NCBI GenBank assembly: GCA_001692895.1
Contig: KV748222.1
Location: 186,001 to 250,000 of the forward strand
Direction: 5' to 3'
DNA from: Cenococcum geophilum 1.58
Taxonomy: Eukaryota; Ascomycota; Dothideomycetes; Gloniales; Gloniaceae
Length of the DNA stretch: 64,000 bases
A program made the position numbers and the translations under genes. Below the pieces are notes generated by a model, which was not told the DNA's origin, did no database searches, and was given only the letters and a program-made list of their open reading frames with translations. Below, piece by piece: positions 25,260-36,149 of this stretch. Position 1 is the stretch's first letter; the number at the start of each line of letters is the position of its first letter.

Positions 25260-26434
25260 ATTATTTAGCTTGATCGGTTTAAGAATTGGCGATAGCGGTA
25301 TCAAGGCTAATACCGAAGTTTTGTTCACAAGATCTTGTCAAAGGCAGTTTAGGAAACAGATTCTGAAGACTGGCCAAGCGTGACGGGAACAGACGGTGCC
25401 ACAGTCGTCAGCCGAGAGGTCCATATTTGGTTTCCCGGCAATCGAGTATCTTAGGTAGATCATATTTCCCTATCCTTGCCACCCGCGGACGTAACGGTCT
25501 CCTTGTAAAGATGCTGGTGCGTCTTACATTGTGGGGCGGTGTGGACCCGGCAGTCTGGTACTCGGGTCTTTTCAACAGGCGGGAGAATCTCAGCCTTTAA
25601 CGGAAAATGCTCCGTTCCTCATTCCGCTGCAGAGCGGGTGGCTTCGATACGCCGATCCCTGGAGGATCACACTTGGGGACCGCGGTATGGAACGGTAGCC
25701 AACCGCCTGGCTGTCACTGCTGCATATACCACCCCTTGTCAGCTCCGAGCGGACATCCAAGGGTTAGAACACCATTTGTGGCTGTGGTCGGGGTCTATTA
25801 ACAAAATCCTAGTCATCTAAATCCTTAACTCTCAACGCAGGCCTTTCAAAGGTCAATTCGCCGCGCTATGCACGGGCCCTGTGCCGCCTTGGTGCATTGA
25901 CCCGCTTAGTTTTTTTTAATGTATGGGCAAAGGTTAGGAAACATGCATAGCAGGTCATTTAGTCCCAAATTAACCGGGCTGTTTTCCATGGATGAATGTG
26001 AGTCTCTTGCACCGTGATGGTTCAAGCTCATGCAAGATCCATTGAAATTGATTTTGCGACGCCTCGAATTACGGGACAGAGCTGTGTCCGACTATGCTGC
26101 ACCTAGAGCAGATCTATCTCTTACTGAAAATCCTTCCCGGAGTGGCCTTTTCAGGCACAAGCTCTGACTGAGCTAGAGCAGATGCATAATCATGACTATC
26201 ACTCGTGTATTTGGCTACGTGACGACTACACTGCGGATAGTCTTAAGCAATCATACCGTTGTAGAAATTGTGTTGACCACTAATTGGCACTAAAAAGACC
26301 AGTCCTATTGGTAGCGCTAATTAAGACAATATATAGCCTCAAATCCCGGTCGACAAATTGCAATCGAAACTTCTCTGAACCTTTTTGTTTCTTTGGATTT
26401 CGAAGACTACCAGGAAACTTTCAACGCAATCACG
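25260..26434. promoter_or_regulatory. Divergent intergenic region, MFS / methyltransferase
   Basis: This is shared upstream DNA of the minus-strand transporter and the plus-strand methyltransferase. A TATATA box-like word sits near 26328-26334, about 100 bp before the methyltransferase ATG. An open frame at 25539-25820 has no recognisable family and no intron signals that would extend it, so I treat it as chance. Coordinated control is an inference from the layout. Confidence 0.4.
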
Positions 26435-27402
26435 ATGGCTGCTGAGTATAGCAAAGGACGAGATTTCATCTCTTCTACAAAGTATTGATACCTTGAAATA
26501 AATCCGAGGAAGGTTTTAACAAATTACAGGATGAATTACTTCCACTATTTCCTCAAACAGCTCACAGGCTATACGCTGCATCCCAGCATCAAGATTGAGT
26601 CGCAGCCTTGTCGGATTGCGGACATGGGGACACAAACTACGTATTGAAACACTTAGGACGAAAATGTATCCGCGAACTAATATCTCGAGCTCTCAGAATC
26701 TGGGCCATGGATGTCGCGGAGGATTCTTCGCTGTCGGCAGAAGTCGATGCATTCGATCTCTCTGACAAATTCTTTCCGCCTTCAGCTTTTCTGCCCAGCA
26801 ACATCAAACTTCGACTCTACGATATTTGCTCCCCATTTCCAGAGGAGCTACTGGGCAAATACGACGTTGTTCATTTCCGATTGTTTCTTACGTTATCCAC
26901 GAGCAAGTTGGGTCAGATGCTTGAAAATGCCATCAAACTACTCAGTTAGAGCCTCTTTTGAACCCTTTCAAATTGGTATACATTCTAAATGATAGACCAA
27001 GGGCCTGGTGGATACATCCAGTGGACTGAGCACGACAAAACAAACTTGAAGCCCATTGCAGCCTCTCCTGGGTTGTCCACAGAAGCCGTCGAGGCGCTCA
27101 TCATGCTTGAGCAGAATCCATTTCCAAATTACAACCCTAGGTGAGAGTGCAATGCCCTCGACGTAAGCGCATTAGAACTAAATTGTATATTTAGCTGGGT
27201 GCTCGAGATTGCCCCGACGATGGCTTCAAAGGGGCTGGAGATAATAACCGAGGATCGGTTTCAGACGAGACCGAGCATGCTAACTCAAATGAACGAACTT
27301 CATATCCTTGCCATGATGGATATGCCGGTTGGATTGAGCGAAACTGTCGATGAATTTAGGCATGATGGATATGCCGGTTGGATTGAGCGAAACTGTCGAT
27401 GA
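26435..27402 (+). CDS. Small SAM-dependent methyltransferase (LaeA-like/TAM fold), C-terminally frameshifted
   Basis: The enzyme probably O- or N-methylates an intermediate in the cytosol. Five exons were rebuilt: 26435-26481, 26530-26640, 26697-26944, 26996-27140 and 27195 onward, with introns of 48-56 bp. The joined protein opens with MAAEYSKG, then NYFHYFLKQLTGYTLHP, motif I RIADMGTQTTIWAMDVA, a VDAFDLSD acidic loop, the GKYDVVHFRLF post-motif and GGYIQWTE. All are typical of fungal secondary-metabolite methyltransferases. Motif I reads GTQTT where most relatives have GTGTG, which may weaken SAM binding. A 49-bp tandem duplication at 27312-27409 shifts the frame, giving 252 residues with an aberrant tail. 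Without one copy the frame runs to 27505 and 270 residues. It converges on the P450 with an 88-bp gap. Confidence 0.82.
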
Positions 27403-27409
27403 GTTTAGG
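27312..27409 (+). repeat. 49-bp tandem duplication inside the methyltransferase
   Basis: Two copies, 27312-27360 and 27361-27409, differ at one base (gatgaattt versus gatgagttt). The unit is not a multiple of three, so it shifts the last exon. Confidence 0.95.
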
Positions 27410-27593
27410 GAAAAGTACTTCGAGGCTTTGAAAGAAGAGAATCTGAAAGGAGCTTCATCGATCGATGGCTTCATCTGCGTAGTAGGAAGGAAGCCCATAT
27501 CCTAAGAGACGAGAATGTACTTTGAGCACAAAGCAGGCAGGGATAATCAAGATACCAATATCCTACAATTTCTATTTGGTGACTACATTACTG

Positions 27594-29271
27594 CTAGAAA
27601 GGGCAAATGCCATCCTTTTTCCGCCTCACAAGCATCTTCTGCCATGGCCAACAGAACAAGAACTCGTGAGCCATCACGTTTTTCGGTCGTTCTGTGCCAG
27701 GTAGAAATTTGAAGTCATACTCAGTTAGCAGCTTTACGAAAAGAATCTTAATAACTAAGCTCGCAAAATATCTTCCAGGGCACGCCGTTTTCCCGTAGCC
27801 AAAATTGAGAACAGTGCGCTCCATGGAAGAAAAGAGATAGTCCTCATTATTGTGGTTTTGCTGTCGCTCATTGCTCTGCTTCTGTTGACGAAGTCGATAG
27901 CTTCGCAGCCCGTCAAACACTTCGGGCTTCGTGGTGTTGCCGGGATCATTCTCAATTGCAAAGGTGGAGAGACATACATAGGTTCCTTTTGGGATATGCA
28001 TGCCGTTCGAAAACATAAATGATTCTTTGAACAGCCGTTTCATTCCTAGGATTGTGGGTGGAGACATTCGCTGAGACTCGCGGAGTACGCTATCTAGCTT
28101 GTCGAGTTTCGCGTAGGACGTTGCACCCCAGCCGTTTGGACTGGCATGCAGGTTTTGAATCTCCGCTTGCAGCTCGCCAAAGTATTCTGGGTTGGCCGTA
28201 ACATCATAAAGGGCGTTCACCATTCTCAGTAATGTAGTATGCACCGAAGCAAGAGCCAGGAGAACCTCGACATGTGCGAGAGTGTCTGGGTCGCGATCTC
28301 TGCCTTTCGCGGTGTCGGCGAGCCAACAGAGGACGTTAGAGTCCTCTTCATTGTCTTGCGGACTCCATGAGCCGTTATCACTTTTGCGAAGAAGATTGCG
28401 AATAACTGGACCAAGGAGCGCCTTCGCCTTCTGCACATACCGCCGGCCATACCAATAAGAAGGGAGGGCGTAGCAGATCAGAGGATGCATCCAACACGGA
28501 AATAAGCGCAAGATTACAATTGTGCGAAACACTAAGGCGTCCATTAGTCGGTTCTACAAGTATCGAAAAGGAATGGGAGAAACACTCACAGCTCTCGGTA
28601 TAATTGACTGAAATATCCAGCCAGGTAGGGTCACGACACAAACTAGGACCGACGAGAGCCCTAGCAGAGAGTCTTGCAGAGACCTTTCCAAAGACCTGAT
28701 AGGGCTGAAACTCGGTCCAGTAGTCACATGCTGGAAAGTATTCCCCAAAAGCTAACAATAGCTCGTTCTCCAAGCCCGGGGTAAGCAAACCAAGACGAGG
28801 TGTAAGTTTACGCTGTACTATAGAGTGATGCAGTCGGCTCTCTAGAATAAGATTCAAGCCCGTATATGGTCCTAGGAGATCGTGTTCAAGCGCACCGTGC
28901 GGACTTGCAACAGTCGAAGGCAAATGCGACAGTTCATCAAGCAAGCAAGTTGGTAGAACGACAATGCTGCCATCGTTACGAATGAGCTGGAAGGCCTTGT
29001 CCTTGAACTTTCCCGCTGTCAGCACATGGCAAAACGAGGAAAATGATGTTCCAGTCACCTTTCTGTAACCTTCCTCTAAGACTCTAGCTGCATTCCCCGC
29101 AAAAATCAAGTTGAGTACAACCCGAGGCGTGAGAGAAGACCAAGTTCCAGCGAGTGGGTACTCTGTGTGTTTGCGCGCAGCCTTTCTTGTCTCAATGAGT
29201 TCCAACCAATAGTAGGCGAGTAAAATTAGTGGGTAAACCCAATACGAGCTCAAAAGAGATTCCGTTTGCAT
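27594..29271 (-). CDS. Cytochrome P450 monooxygenase A, 539 aa
   Basis: This is a membrane-anchored class II P450, presumably oxidising the diterpene scaffold at the ER. There are two exons, 29271-28590 and 28531-27594. The 58-bp intron (GTGAGT...GACTAATG...TTAG) gives 1620 nt, exactly 540 codons, and restores NYTESLFRTIVILRLFP across the join. An N-terminal hydrophobic anchor covers residues 8-26. The I-helix segment ASVHTT is at 322-327, the ExxR motif ESQR at 379-382, and the heme loop FGYGKTACPGR at 471-481 with Cys478. The heme loop and the HTT I-helix resemble those of fungal terpenoid P450s of the gibberellin type. No stops or frameshifts are seen. Its 3' end overlaps no neighbour. Confidence 0.93.
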
Positions 29272-30369
29272 CCTTCTTCAAAGGACATATGTTCACAGGT
29301 TTTCTCTCTTGTTTCTGAAAACCATAGGGATATTGACGGGCTATAGGTAAGTCTACGGAGCGGAGATATGTGGTTGGAGGACCATCCTGGCCCCAAGCGC
29401 CCGGGGGGGTTGGTGGCTTTGCGCCTCCATCGATTGACGCGGCGCCTTCTCGTAGATCACCGGAGCCTGGTCCAAGCCGTGCTTTAATTTTCCTTGCAAG
29501 CCTCTTAGATCGTCCCGAGCAACGCTCTTACCGTTGTTAGCCGCATTAGAGGCAGGCTTCAATAATTTCTTCCTGCATGTCTCTAAGGACAAGGGCTCCT
29601 CGTAGCTCGTATATTTAGATTGTACTTGATCGCCGTTTCCAAGTCTCCGTAGCGCTAGAGACCACACCGTCTCTTTGCGCCTCGCTGTAAGTGCTTGTTG
29701 ATCGTGCTGATCAAGTTGCGTGGGTTTTACGCCTAAAAATAGGTGAAAATACGTCAAAATGGCTGTGCTTATTACTTCAAAAGGTCTATAATTCTGCTGT
29801 TTAATTGCTAGGATCAAGAGGCACTTACGGAGTACAATCAGGTGAAAAAGAGGCGGTGTACATGCATTGTGCATGAAGTCTTCGGAGGCCGTTCGTCGCA
29901 TAACTAGTGGCAGCCTTGCAGGGTACGAGGGCTACGTGCCAAATCCTTCAGAGCTTTGAGAACTCGGACTCTTTAATGATCAGGTAATAAGGAAGAAAGG
30001 CTGGAAGTTAATTACCGGGCAATAAATCTGAGGATTGGCTAAGACGATTGTGTAAAAAATTAACTTACAGGGGTCTAGCGCCTGCCTTAGGCCCCTTCAC
30101 TATCTAATACAAGTTTTGGCTTTTAACAGTGCAGTAGAGAATAGTGAAATCGATTATGCTTTGCGAAAATAAGAGGTTGGATTGAGAGCGGCGCCAATAA
30201 TGCATAAGGCCATCGTATTCTCCATATAAGCGAAATTCAAATTCAAATTGTACAGGCAAAGAGCGTGGTCAGAGAAAAGCTTTCTCCTCCAACCCAAGCT
30301 CATCAGCTAAACACTAACCTTTTCCCCTTTTCCCATACACGGCTACGCATTCACCCAGATCGCCCCTTT
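29272..30369. other. Intergenic region with a transposon-like scrap and an unassigned ORF
   Basis: The minus strand has an open frame at 29353-29901 (182 codons). It matches no family I know, is rich in basic residues, and contains a segment (about 29725-29800) that resembles 34285-34345 elsewhere in the island. I therefore think it is a repeat scrap and not a gene. Positions 30000-30369 hold AT-rich spacer and the 3' flank of the next gene. Confidence 0.35.
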
Positions 30370-31865
30370 TCAATCCCTGATTACTTCAACTCCCCTCGTG
30401 ACATTGACCCCTCCCTTGCGACCGTCTCCTTGCTGCTCATCTGTTTGGTAGGAAAGACGTTCTCCATTGGCAGTAGAGCGGGCCCCGTTCTTAAGTTCAA
30501 TTTGCGATTCAGTGGCTGAGACGTTTTGAGGCGTAATGTTTGCTTCTCCGAACTTGAAATAGTTGCTGTTGCTGCTAGTAGAGCTTTGGCTGCGCAGTGA
30601 GAATAGCGATCTGATGCTGCGTACCAGAGACTCTGGTTTTCTGCCCCCTCGGAACAGCGGTCCATAGCAGGGCAGACAGGCCGCAATGATGGAGCAATTA
30701 GGCTCGACGATCATGAAAACAAAATTCTTGGATTGTACGACTGTCGATGTTAGCACCGAGGCTTTTGAAATGGGGAACGAGTACTTACACACTTGACTAA
30801 ATCCTTGGGAATCAATTACTTGGTGAATTGACTGATTGAGAAGCACTAGTCGAACAATGGCTGCAACACAGCAGCTATGTGCATTTAGTAAGTTGGCATG
30901 AAGCGGGTACCTGGTAAAATACTTACAATGAGCCAAGCCAGAAAATCATGCCAATTGCTACCTTTTTTTTTGTCACTAGATGGAGCCTAGATATGATGGG
31001 TAAACATGCCAATTGCTACCTTTTTTTTTGTCACTAGATGGAGCCTAGATATGATGGGTAAACATGCCAATTGCTACCTTTTTTTTTGTCACTAGATGGA
31101 GCCTAGATATGATGGGTAAAGGGAAACAAAGGACAACAAAATCAAGGGCAATACTCGTTCCAACTTGAGCCAACCCAAGTTTTGCCGAATCAAATCGCAA
31201 TCTGCCTTTGCCAGTCCAAGACCCGTCAAATGGATCACTCTGAAACAGGACTAACTGCAGAATTATCAGCTTTGTCCCCTTGGACCAAACGGAGTCAACA
31301 TACAAAGAAGAAAATAATGCTCCAGCAGCTCACGAGGAAAATTGCGACCCACACAGCTATCCCGAATTTCTGTGTACTGAAAATTCGTTTGTAAAAGAGG
31401 AGGATGGAGATCTTGACAGCAGCAAGAGGCAGTTGAACCAATGCGCTTGCAAGCCAGAGGCACTGTTGACGTCCGTTTAGAGCCACAGCTTGAAGTATGC
31501 GGTAGTCGCTTTGGCGGATAACAGTGGATAACATACCTTGAGGGAACCCATAACCCCAGCCGCGGGACTGACTTTGAAATGGTCAATTCCTATGATTCCG
31601 GCGAAGATCCAGACAAGCATGCTCATCACAAAAGTGAGAACCTATTCATGCGCCATTAGCACAAGTTCTACCACATATGGAAGACTATTTGTACCCATGA
31701 AGCTAAAATCCACCAGTCATCAGCATTGAATGGTTGTCGAGCGACTCTCCGGGCTCTGTATCGATAATAAATTGCCAGAAACGATAAAAGAGGGAAGACC
31801 ACAGACACTACCACAAGCGCAGTAGTGATCAAAGAGGGCAGCTGCGTAGTAGTTGTTGAAGTCAT
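30370..31865 (-). pseudogene. PTH11-like (fungal rhodopsin-domain) membrane protein, frameshifted
   Basis: It resembles the seven-helix family that includes PTH11-like receptors and several membrane proteins found in toxin and terpenoid clusters. Exons rebuilt: 31865-31695, 31641 to about 31537, 31488-31304, 31254-30927, 30874-30789 and 30740-30370. Visible family landmarks are ADDWWIL in the first exon, KISILLFYKRIF, VLFQSDPFDGSWTGKG, LDFVVLCFPLPIISRL, CCVAAIVRLVLL and VEPNCSIIAACLPC, then a polar C-terminal tail. The fourth exon contains a 58-bp unit three times (30947-31120), and the extra 116 bp shift the frame to a stop at 31045. Removing two units makes the exon phases fit again. The second intron is also awkward: the strong GTATGT donor at 31536 leaves the wrong phase, and only a weak GTTATC donor at 31532 fits. 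Ancestral length would be about 377 residues. Confidence 0.75.
30947..31120. repeat. 58-bp tandem triplication in an exon
   Basis: Three near-identical units start at 30947, 31005 and 31063. Each contains a run of T (A on the coding strand). The near-identity points to recent slippage or an assembly error. Confidence 0.95.
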
Positions 31866-32372
31866 CTGTGTACTGAGTAATTTTGTCGATTCGCGATAAG
31901 TGTTCTTAGCGGTTGTCTGAAGAAAGCTCGCTCAGCTACCTTTCAATTAACACCGTTGTTTCGAAAAGAAGGAATGAGAGGCAATGAGGGACAGAGGATC
32001 AGCAGGGGGTCAACTCGCATGTAACCCCCCTACGCCGCGAAATAAAATGCCGAGCTTCCCTCACTCCAACACAATCGGCTAGTCTCATGTATGCATGCCG
32101 TTGGCCCTATCTACCACGTTCCGGGGACGGGAATCTTTTAACATGCTCTAAAATTGGAGTTTTTCTTTTCGAGTAACTGAAATGCGCCTTTTCACCCACT
32201 GTCCCGGCAGGTAACATGGCTCGGACTTTTGTCTTGTGAAACGCCTTGCTAATGTCTTACAACAAAATTTTGCGGCGGGCACTGCTTCCACTTGATATAA
32301 TAACCTAGGTCGAGGGCTAGACACTGACACTCCTTCTTTGCGATTACAGTTTGATCTGAATTCCGGAACACA
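31866..32372. promoter_or_regulatory. Bidirectional promoter region, PTH11-like gene / P450 B
   Basis: About 0.5 kb separates the two divergent starts. A GATATAATAA element near 32293-32302 lies roughly 75 bp upstream of the P450 B start. No regulator motif is certain. A short minus-strand frame at 32148-32330 lacks family features. Confidence 0.45.
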
Positions 32373-34071
32373 ATGGCAGGCAAATCACACTTTGATCTTT
32401 CCAACGCAACATCCCTTTCGTGGGATAATATTCATCGCTTCAAGATCTCCATTTCACCGATTCTGTTGGATCACCATATAGAACTTCTAAACCTTTTCAT
32501 TTCAGCTTCGTTCATTTTCTCTACTGTATATTTTCTTCATCGTCTTGCCTCTTACAATGACAATATACCTATTGTGAATCGACGTTTTGCTCTTGAGCCA
32601 CGCATTTTCGCCCGTATTCGCTGGGCTTTTGGGTCAATAAAAATACTGGACGACGCATATGAGAAGGTATATTAAATCGCTCTTTCATACGACCTAACGC
32701 TAAGTGCTTCCAGTACCAAGGCCGGGAATATCGGCTTGCCCGTGGAGACACCGACGTTATTGTACTTCCATCACGGTTCATTATGGAGCTCAATAAACTG
32801 CCTCAGGATATGATTAGCTCTAGGAAATCCCATTCCATGTCCCTGACCGGCTACTTGAACGGAATGGATGTGGTGCAGAAAACTAACCACCACGTAAAGA
32901 TGTTGCTGACTCGAGTTACTCCCGCTCTTCCGGGATTTCTCAAGCCCGTGAGCAGACGCATCGAGAGCACGATGACCGACTTGTTCCCACAGGACACTAT
33001 TTCATGGAATACAGTGGAGCCGGTTGACAAAGTGGTTCATTGTATCAGTCAAGCAGTAGCTCTGTTCACCTTTGGTCCTCCGGTCTGCGACAATCCCAAG
33101 CTTATACGTCTGTGTTATGAGCACACATTGAATGGTATTTATGATTCTGAGCGTGTTTTGAGTTAGAGCTAAACGTAATGATAGTATTCTCGATAATGTT
33201 CATAATGCGATTGGTCCCGCGGTTCTTGCAACCCATCCTTGTCTGGCTCCTTCCACACAAGTGGCGTTTGGAGCGAAGTTGGAAGAGCTTGGAAGACTTC
33301 ATTGTCCCCGAGGTACAGAGCCGCAAAACAGAGCGGAGTCATGAAGTCAAACCTGATTTAATATCATGGATGCTTGCTGAAGCAAAGGATGAGGAAACTG
33401 ACGCGTACATGCTCACTCGCCTTGTAGGGTCTGTCATAGCTGGCGGAACCTACAGCTCGGCCGCCTTCATCGTTGGCGTCATAGCAGATCTAGTCGCTCA
33501 TCCACAGTTTCTCGAGGAAATCCGCGAAGAGATTCGCAAGAAAAATAGTGAAATACGGGGAAATTGGGATCAGACGGCCTTCAACAGCTTAGACAAATTG
33601 GACTCGGCCATGAAAGAGACATCGAGACTTGCGCCTGGGAGCTTGCTCGTGTACAGTAGAGTCGTAGAAAATGACTGTACTCTCTCAGACGGTCTGGAAT
33701 TAAAAAAGGGCCAAATGATCACCACGTCGGGACATTCTACGTCGATGGATCCGAACGTGTTCCCCGATCCAAAACAATACAACGCTTTGCGTGCGTATAA
33801 TCAGGACTTGGAGCGTCATCGCGCCCAGCCATTTAGGAGCGTCGAAGGCGAAGACCATAGATGGGGCGCCGGAAGATGGGCGTGCCCAGGAAGATTTATT
33901 GCAAGTCTTGTGTCCAAGGTCATCTTGGTTAAACTCCTTGACGAATACGACTTCAGGTTTATTGGCGACCAGCGACCACCAACCTCGGTGATGTACGAAT
34001 TCGTTTTCATGGATCCCGCGACCAAGATCATGATGCGACGCAGAGAGCACAATTCAGGGATCAAGTACTGA
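32373..34071 (+). CDS. Cytochrome P450 monooxygenase B, 533 aa
   Basis: This is a second class II P450, likely acting in series with P450 A. There are three exons, 32373-32666, 32714-33134 and 33185-34071. Introns of 47 and 50 bp give 1602 nt, exactly 534 codons. The first join reads AYEKYQGREYRLARGD and the second HTLNVFSIMFIMRLVP, both expected for this P450 type. A hydrophobic anchor lies near residues 40-57. The I-helix AGGTYSS is at 324-330, ExxR (ETSR) at 383-386, and the heme loop WGAGRWACPGRF at 465-476 with Cys472. The first residue of the heme loop is Trp where Phe is usual. That is tolerated in related fungal P450s. It is similar in layout to P450 A but clearly diverged, so not a recent duplicate. 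The start ATG follows a clean AACACA context. Confidence 0.92.
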
Positions 34072-35281
34072 TCGATTCTTCAAGCGGCATTGGATTTTAT
34101 ATTTTAGGAGTACTTTCGTTAAAGGTCTAATCGCCAAAATTGTACCAGTAGTTTTTGATGATGGGGTTTTAATACGTACAAATCGATGTACTTTTGATGA
34201 TTCATCCAAAGAACTACATGTTTAGAACAGCCTCTGCCCCGTGGCCTAAATTCCTATGCAAGAAGTGCAGTTTGTCTTGGCGCATTGGCCCAAAAATACG
34301 TTAAATTACGTTAGAATGGTCGTGCCTATTACTTTGAAGGTATAAAATTGTGCGAAGATCAACACGCGCTTTTAACCGGATGCGCTAAGGTGGTGTTACA
34401 TAACCCAATTGCCAGGAAACGAATCCTTCATGAGAGCAACGCTAGAGCCTACACCGATCGGATCCTCGTTTGTTGTATTCAAGCCGGCGTGGGGGAAATG
34501 GTTATGTGAGCTATTCCACTCGGGGTGGCCGTGCAAGATCTCACACTCAATGGCGTGGGATCGTACATATGCACCGTGCGATACAGGCAAGGCTGCGAGC
34601 TGCAATGTCGGCGTATATTGCGTCGATATTTGCAACGGACCGATCGACAAATTTAACCAGGATGGGATGAGAAAGTTGCTAAGAAGAAAAACAGCTTTAG
34701 TGAATGAGAATGCTTAGTTAATTAATGTGCTGACAGTAAAATATCCGGGCGAGGTTTCTCATTCGTCAAGTTTTTATATCGGACTACGAGTTCATGCGAT
34801 CGGACTCCGCGTTCATGCGGTAAAGGTTGCATTACAGGTCTCCGCACTCTATTTGGCGCCAAAAGCAGAAATGGAAATACCGACTGTTTGGAACGCTGTT
34901 GTCTTTGTCTAAGGGGGGATCCCTGGCTAACACATTAAGCGGAGTTCCTCAATTTAACGAATCTAGGACATGAGCATCGTCGAGTATTAGGGCTCAGCGC
35001 ATGCTCTTCATGCTATGCACGGACCATAAGAGCCGCCACATGGTGCAAGGCAGAAAGTGGACATGCATTTGCCTCCGCGCAGCCAGAACTGATCTACCCG
35101 CCCGTTGGTGCCGCCTGCGCCCCCCTACCTGGCCCGGCGTTGACCATCCCTATGAAAGTATCGAGAGGGCGTAGATCAAATCGTCGCCTCTACGCATTCC
35201 GCGAGCTCACCCCCCCCCTTTGGTCCCCAACAAAGCACCTCTCAAAATATTGACAACCTTCTCTCCTCTCTTGTCGGCACA
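34072..35281. other. Intergenic region with repeat scraps and an unassigned small ORF
   Basis: Positions 34285-34400 resemble 29725-29830 (the 'cgttagaatggtcgtgcctattactttgaaggtataaaattg' type), so a dispersed repeat is likely. An ORF at 34409-34717 (102 codons, plus) has five Cys and no known domain. I hold it as unassigned and probably not coding. Positions 35200-35281, just before the GST start, are pyrimidine-rich (CCCCCCCCCTTT, then CTTCTCTCCTCTCTTG), as is common for fungal core promoters. Confidence 0.35.
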
Positions 35282-36149
35282 ATGGTGAAGCCTATCCGCG
35301 TGCACATGTGTCGTAAGTGAAGGTCCCTTCGTCAGCAGAATCTCGAGCTGGCCATTACTAACTCATCGTCAGCTCCGGGTCCAAACCCTTGGAAGGTGGT
35401 CCTTATCCTAGAGGAGCTGAACATACCGTACGAAATCAACTCTTTCAAGTTTGAAGATGTGAAGAAGAAGCCCTTCACTGACCTCAACCCGAACGGCCGT
35501 GTCCCAGGTATATTTCCGAACCCTTAATCTTTAAAGGTCTTCTCCAAGCTGACCCACGATGAAACAAGCAATCGAGGACCCCAACACTGATCTCGTGCTC
35601 TGGGAAACTGGTGCAATTATCCAGTATCTTGTGGAGCAATACGATACTCGAAAGATCTTGACCTATGAGACCCTGAAGGAGAAGCACCACCTGAACCAAT
35701 GGCTCATGTTTCAAGTAAGCGGTCAGGGTCCATACTTTGGACAGGCTGGCTGGTTCAACGTGCTGCACCCCGAAAAGCTGCCTTCGGCGATCGATCGATA
35801 CAAAAACGAGCTCAAGCGCGTACTTGGTGTTCTCGACGGCTGCTTAGAGGGCAAACAATGGCTCGTAGGTGATAAGATCACGTTCGCTGATCTTTCATTT
35901 GCCACCTGGAACGATAGAATTGACTCGCTTATACTATGTCCCCCGGAAGCCAAGTTCGATGGCTTCCCGAATGTGAAGGCCTGGCATGAGCGAATGACGT
36001 CGAGGCCCTCGTGGACAAAGGCCATGCAAACCAGGGAGAAATTAATGGACGAGCAGGGTTTGATGCCTAATGGCATGCCAAAGGGGATTGCTAATATGGC
36101 TGAGTATGAGGCGAAGATGAAAGCGGACGCGGAGGCAGCGAAAGCCTAA
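35282..36149 (+). CDS. Ure2p-like glutathione S-transferase, 248 aa
   Basis: The protein is a cytosolic glutathione conjugating enzyme. There are three exons, 35282-35312, 35373-35507 and 35569-36149. Introns of 60 and 61 bp (the first with ATTACTAACTC as branch site) give 747 nt, exactly 249 codons. The thioredoxin-fold half shows PPGPNPWKVVLILEELNIPY, LNPNGRVPAIEDPNT and LWETGAIIQYL. The helical half shows QWLMFQVSGQGPYFGQAGWF and ITFADLSFATWN, typical of Ure2p-like GSTs. A lysine/alanine-rich tail follows. It is intact and the last gene before the repeat boundary. It may conjugate an electrophilic intermediate or protect the producer, or be an unrelated housekeeping gene that limits the cluster. 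Confidence 0.92.

Noticed and set aside
25539..25820. Plus-strand ORF of 93 codons in the MFS/methyltransferase spacer
   Set aside because: No domain, no intron signals extending it, and overlapping alternative frames of similar length. It is best read as chance in a promoter region.
30265..30519. Plus-strand ORF of 84 codons
   Set aside because: It is antisense to the last exon of the PTH11-like gene, which has clear family motifs on the minus strand.
18973..34071. Gibberellin cluster
   Set aside because: A CPS/KS enzyme and P450s are present, but there is no GGPP synthase or desaturase and only two P450s. A methyltransferase and a PTH11-like gene are present instead. Shared enzyme class does not imply the same product.
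34409..34717. Possible small secreted cysteine-rich protein
   Set aside because: Cysteines are present, but there is no convincing signal peptide at the start and a dispersed repeat lies next to it. Not supported enough to call a gene.
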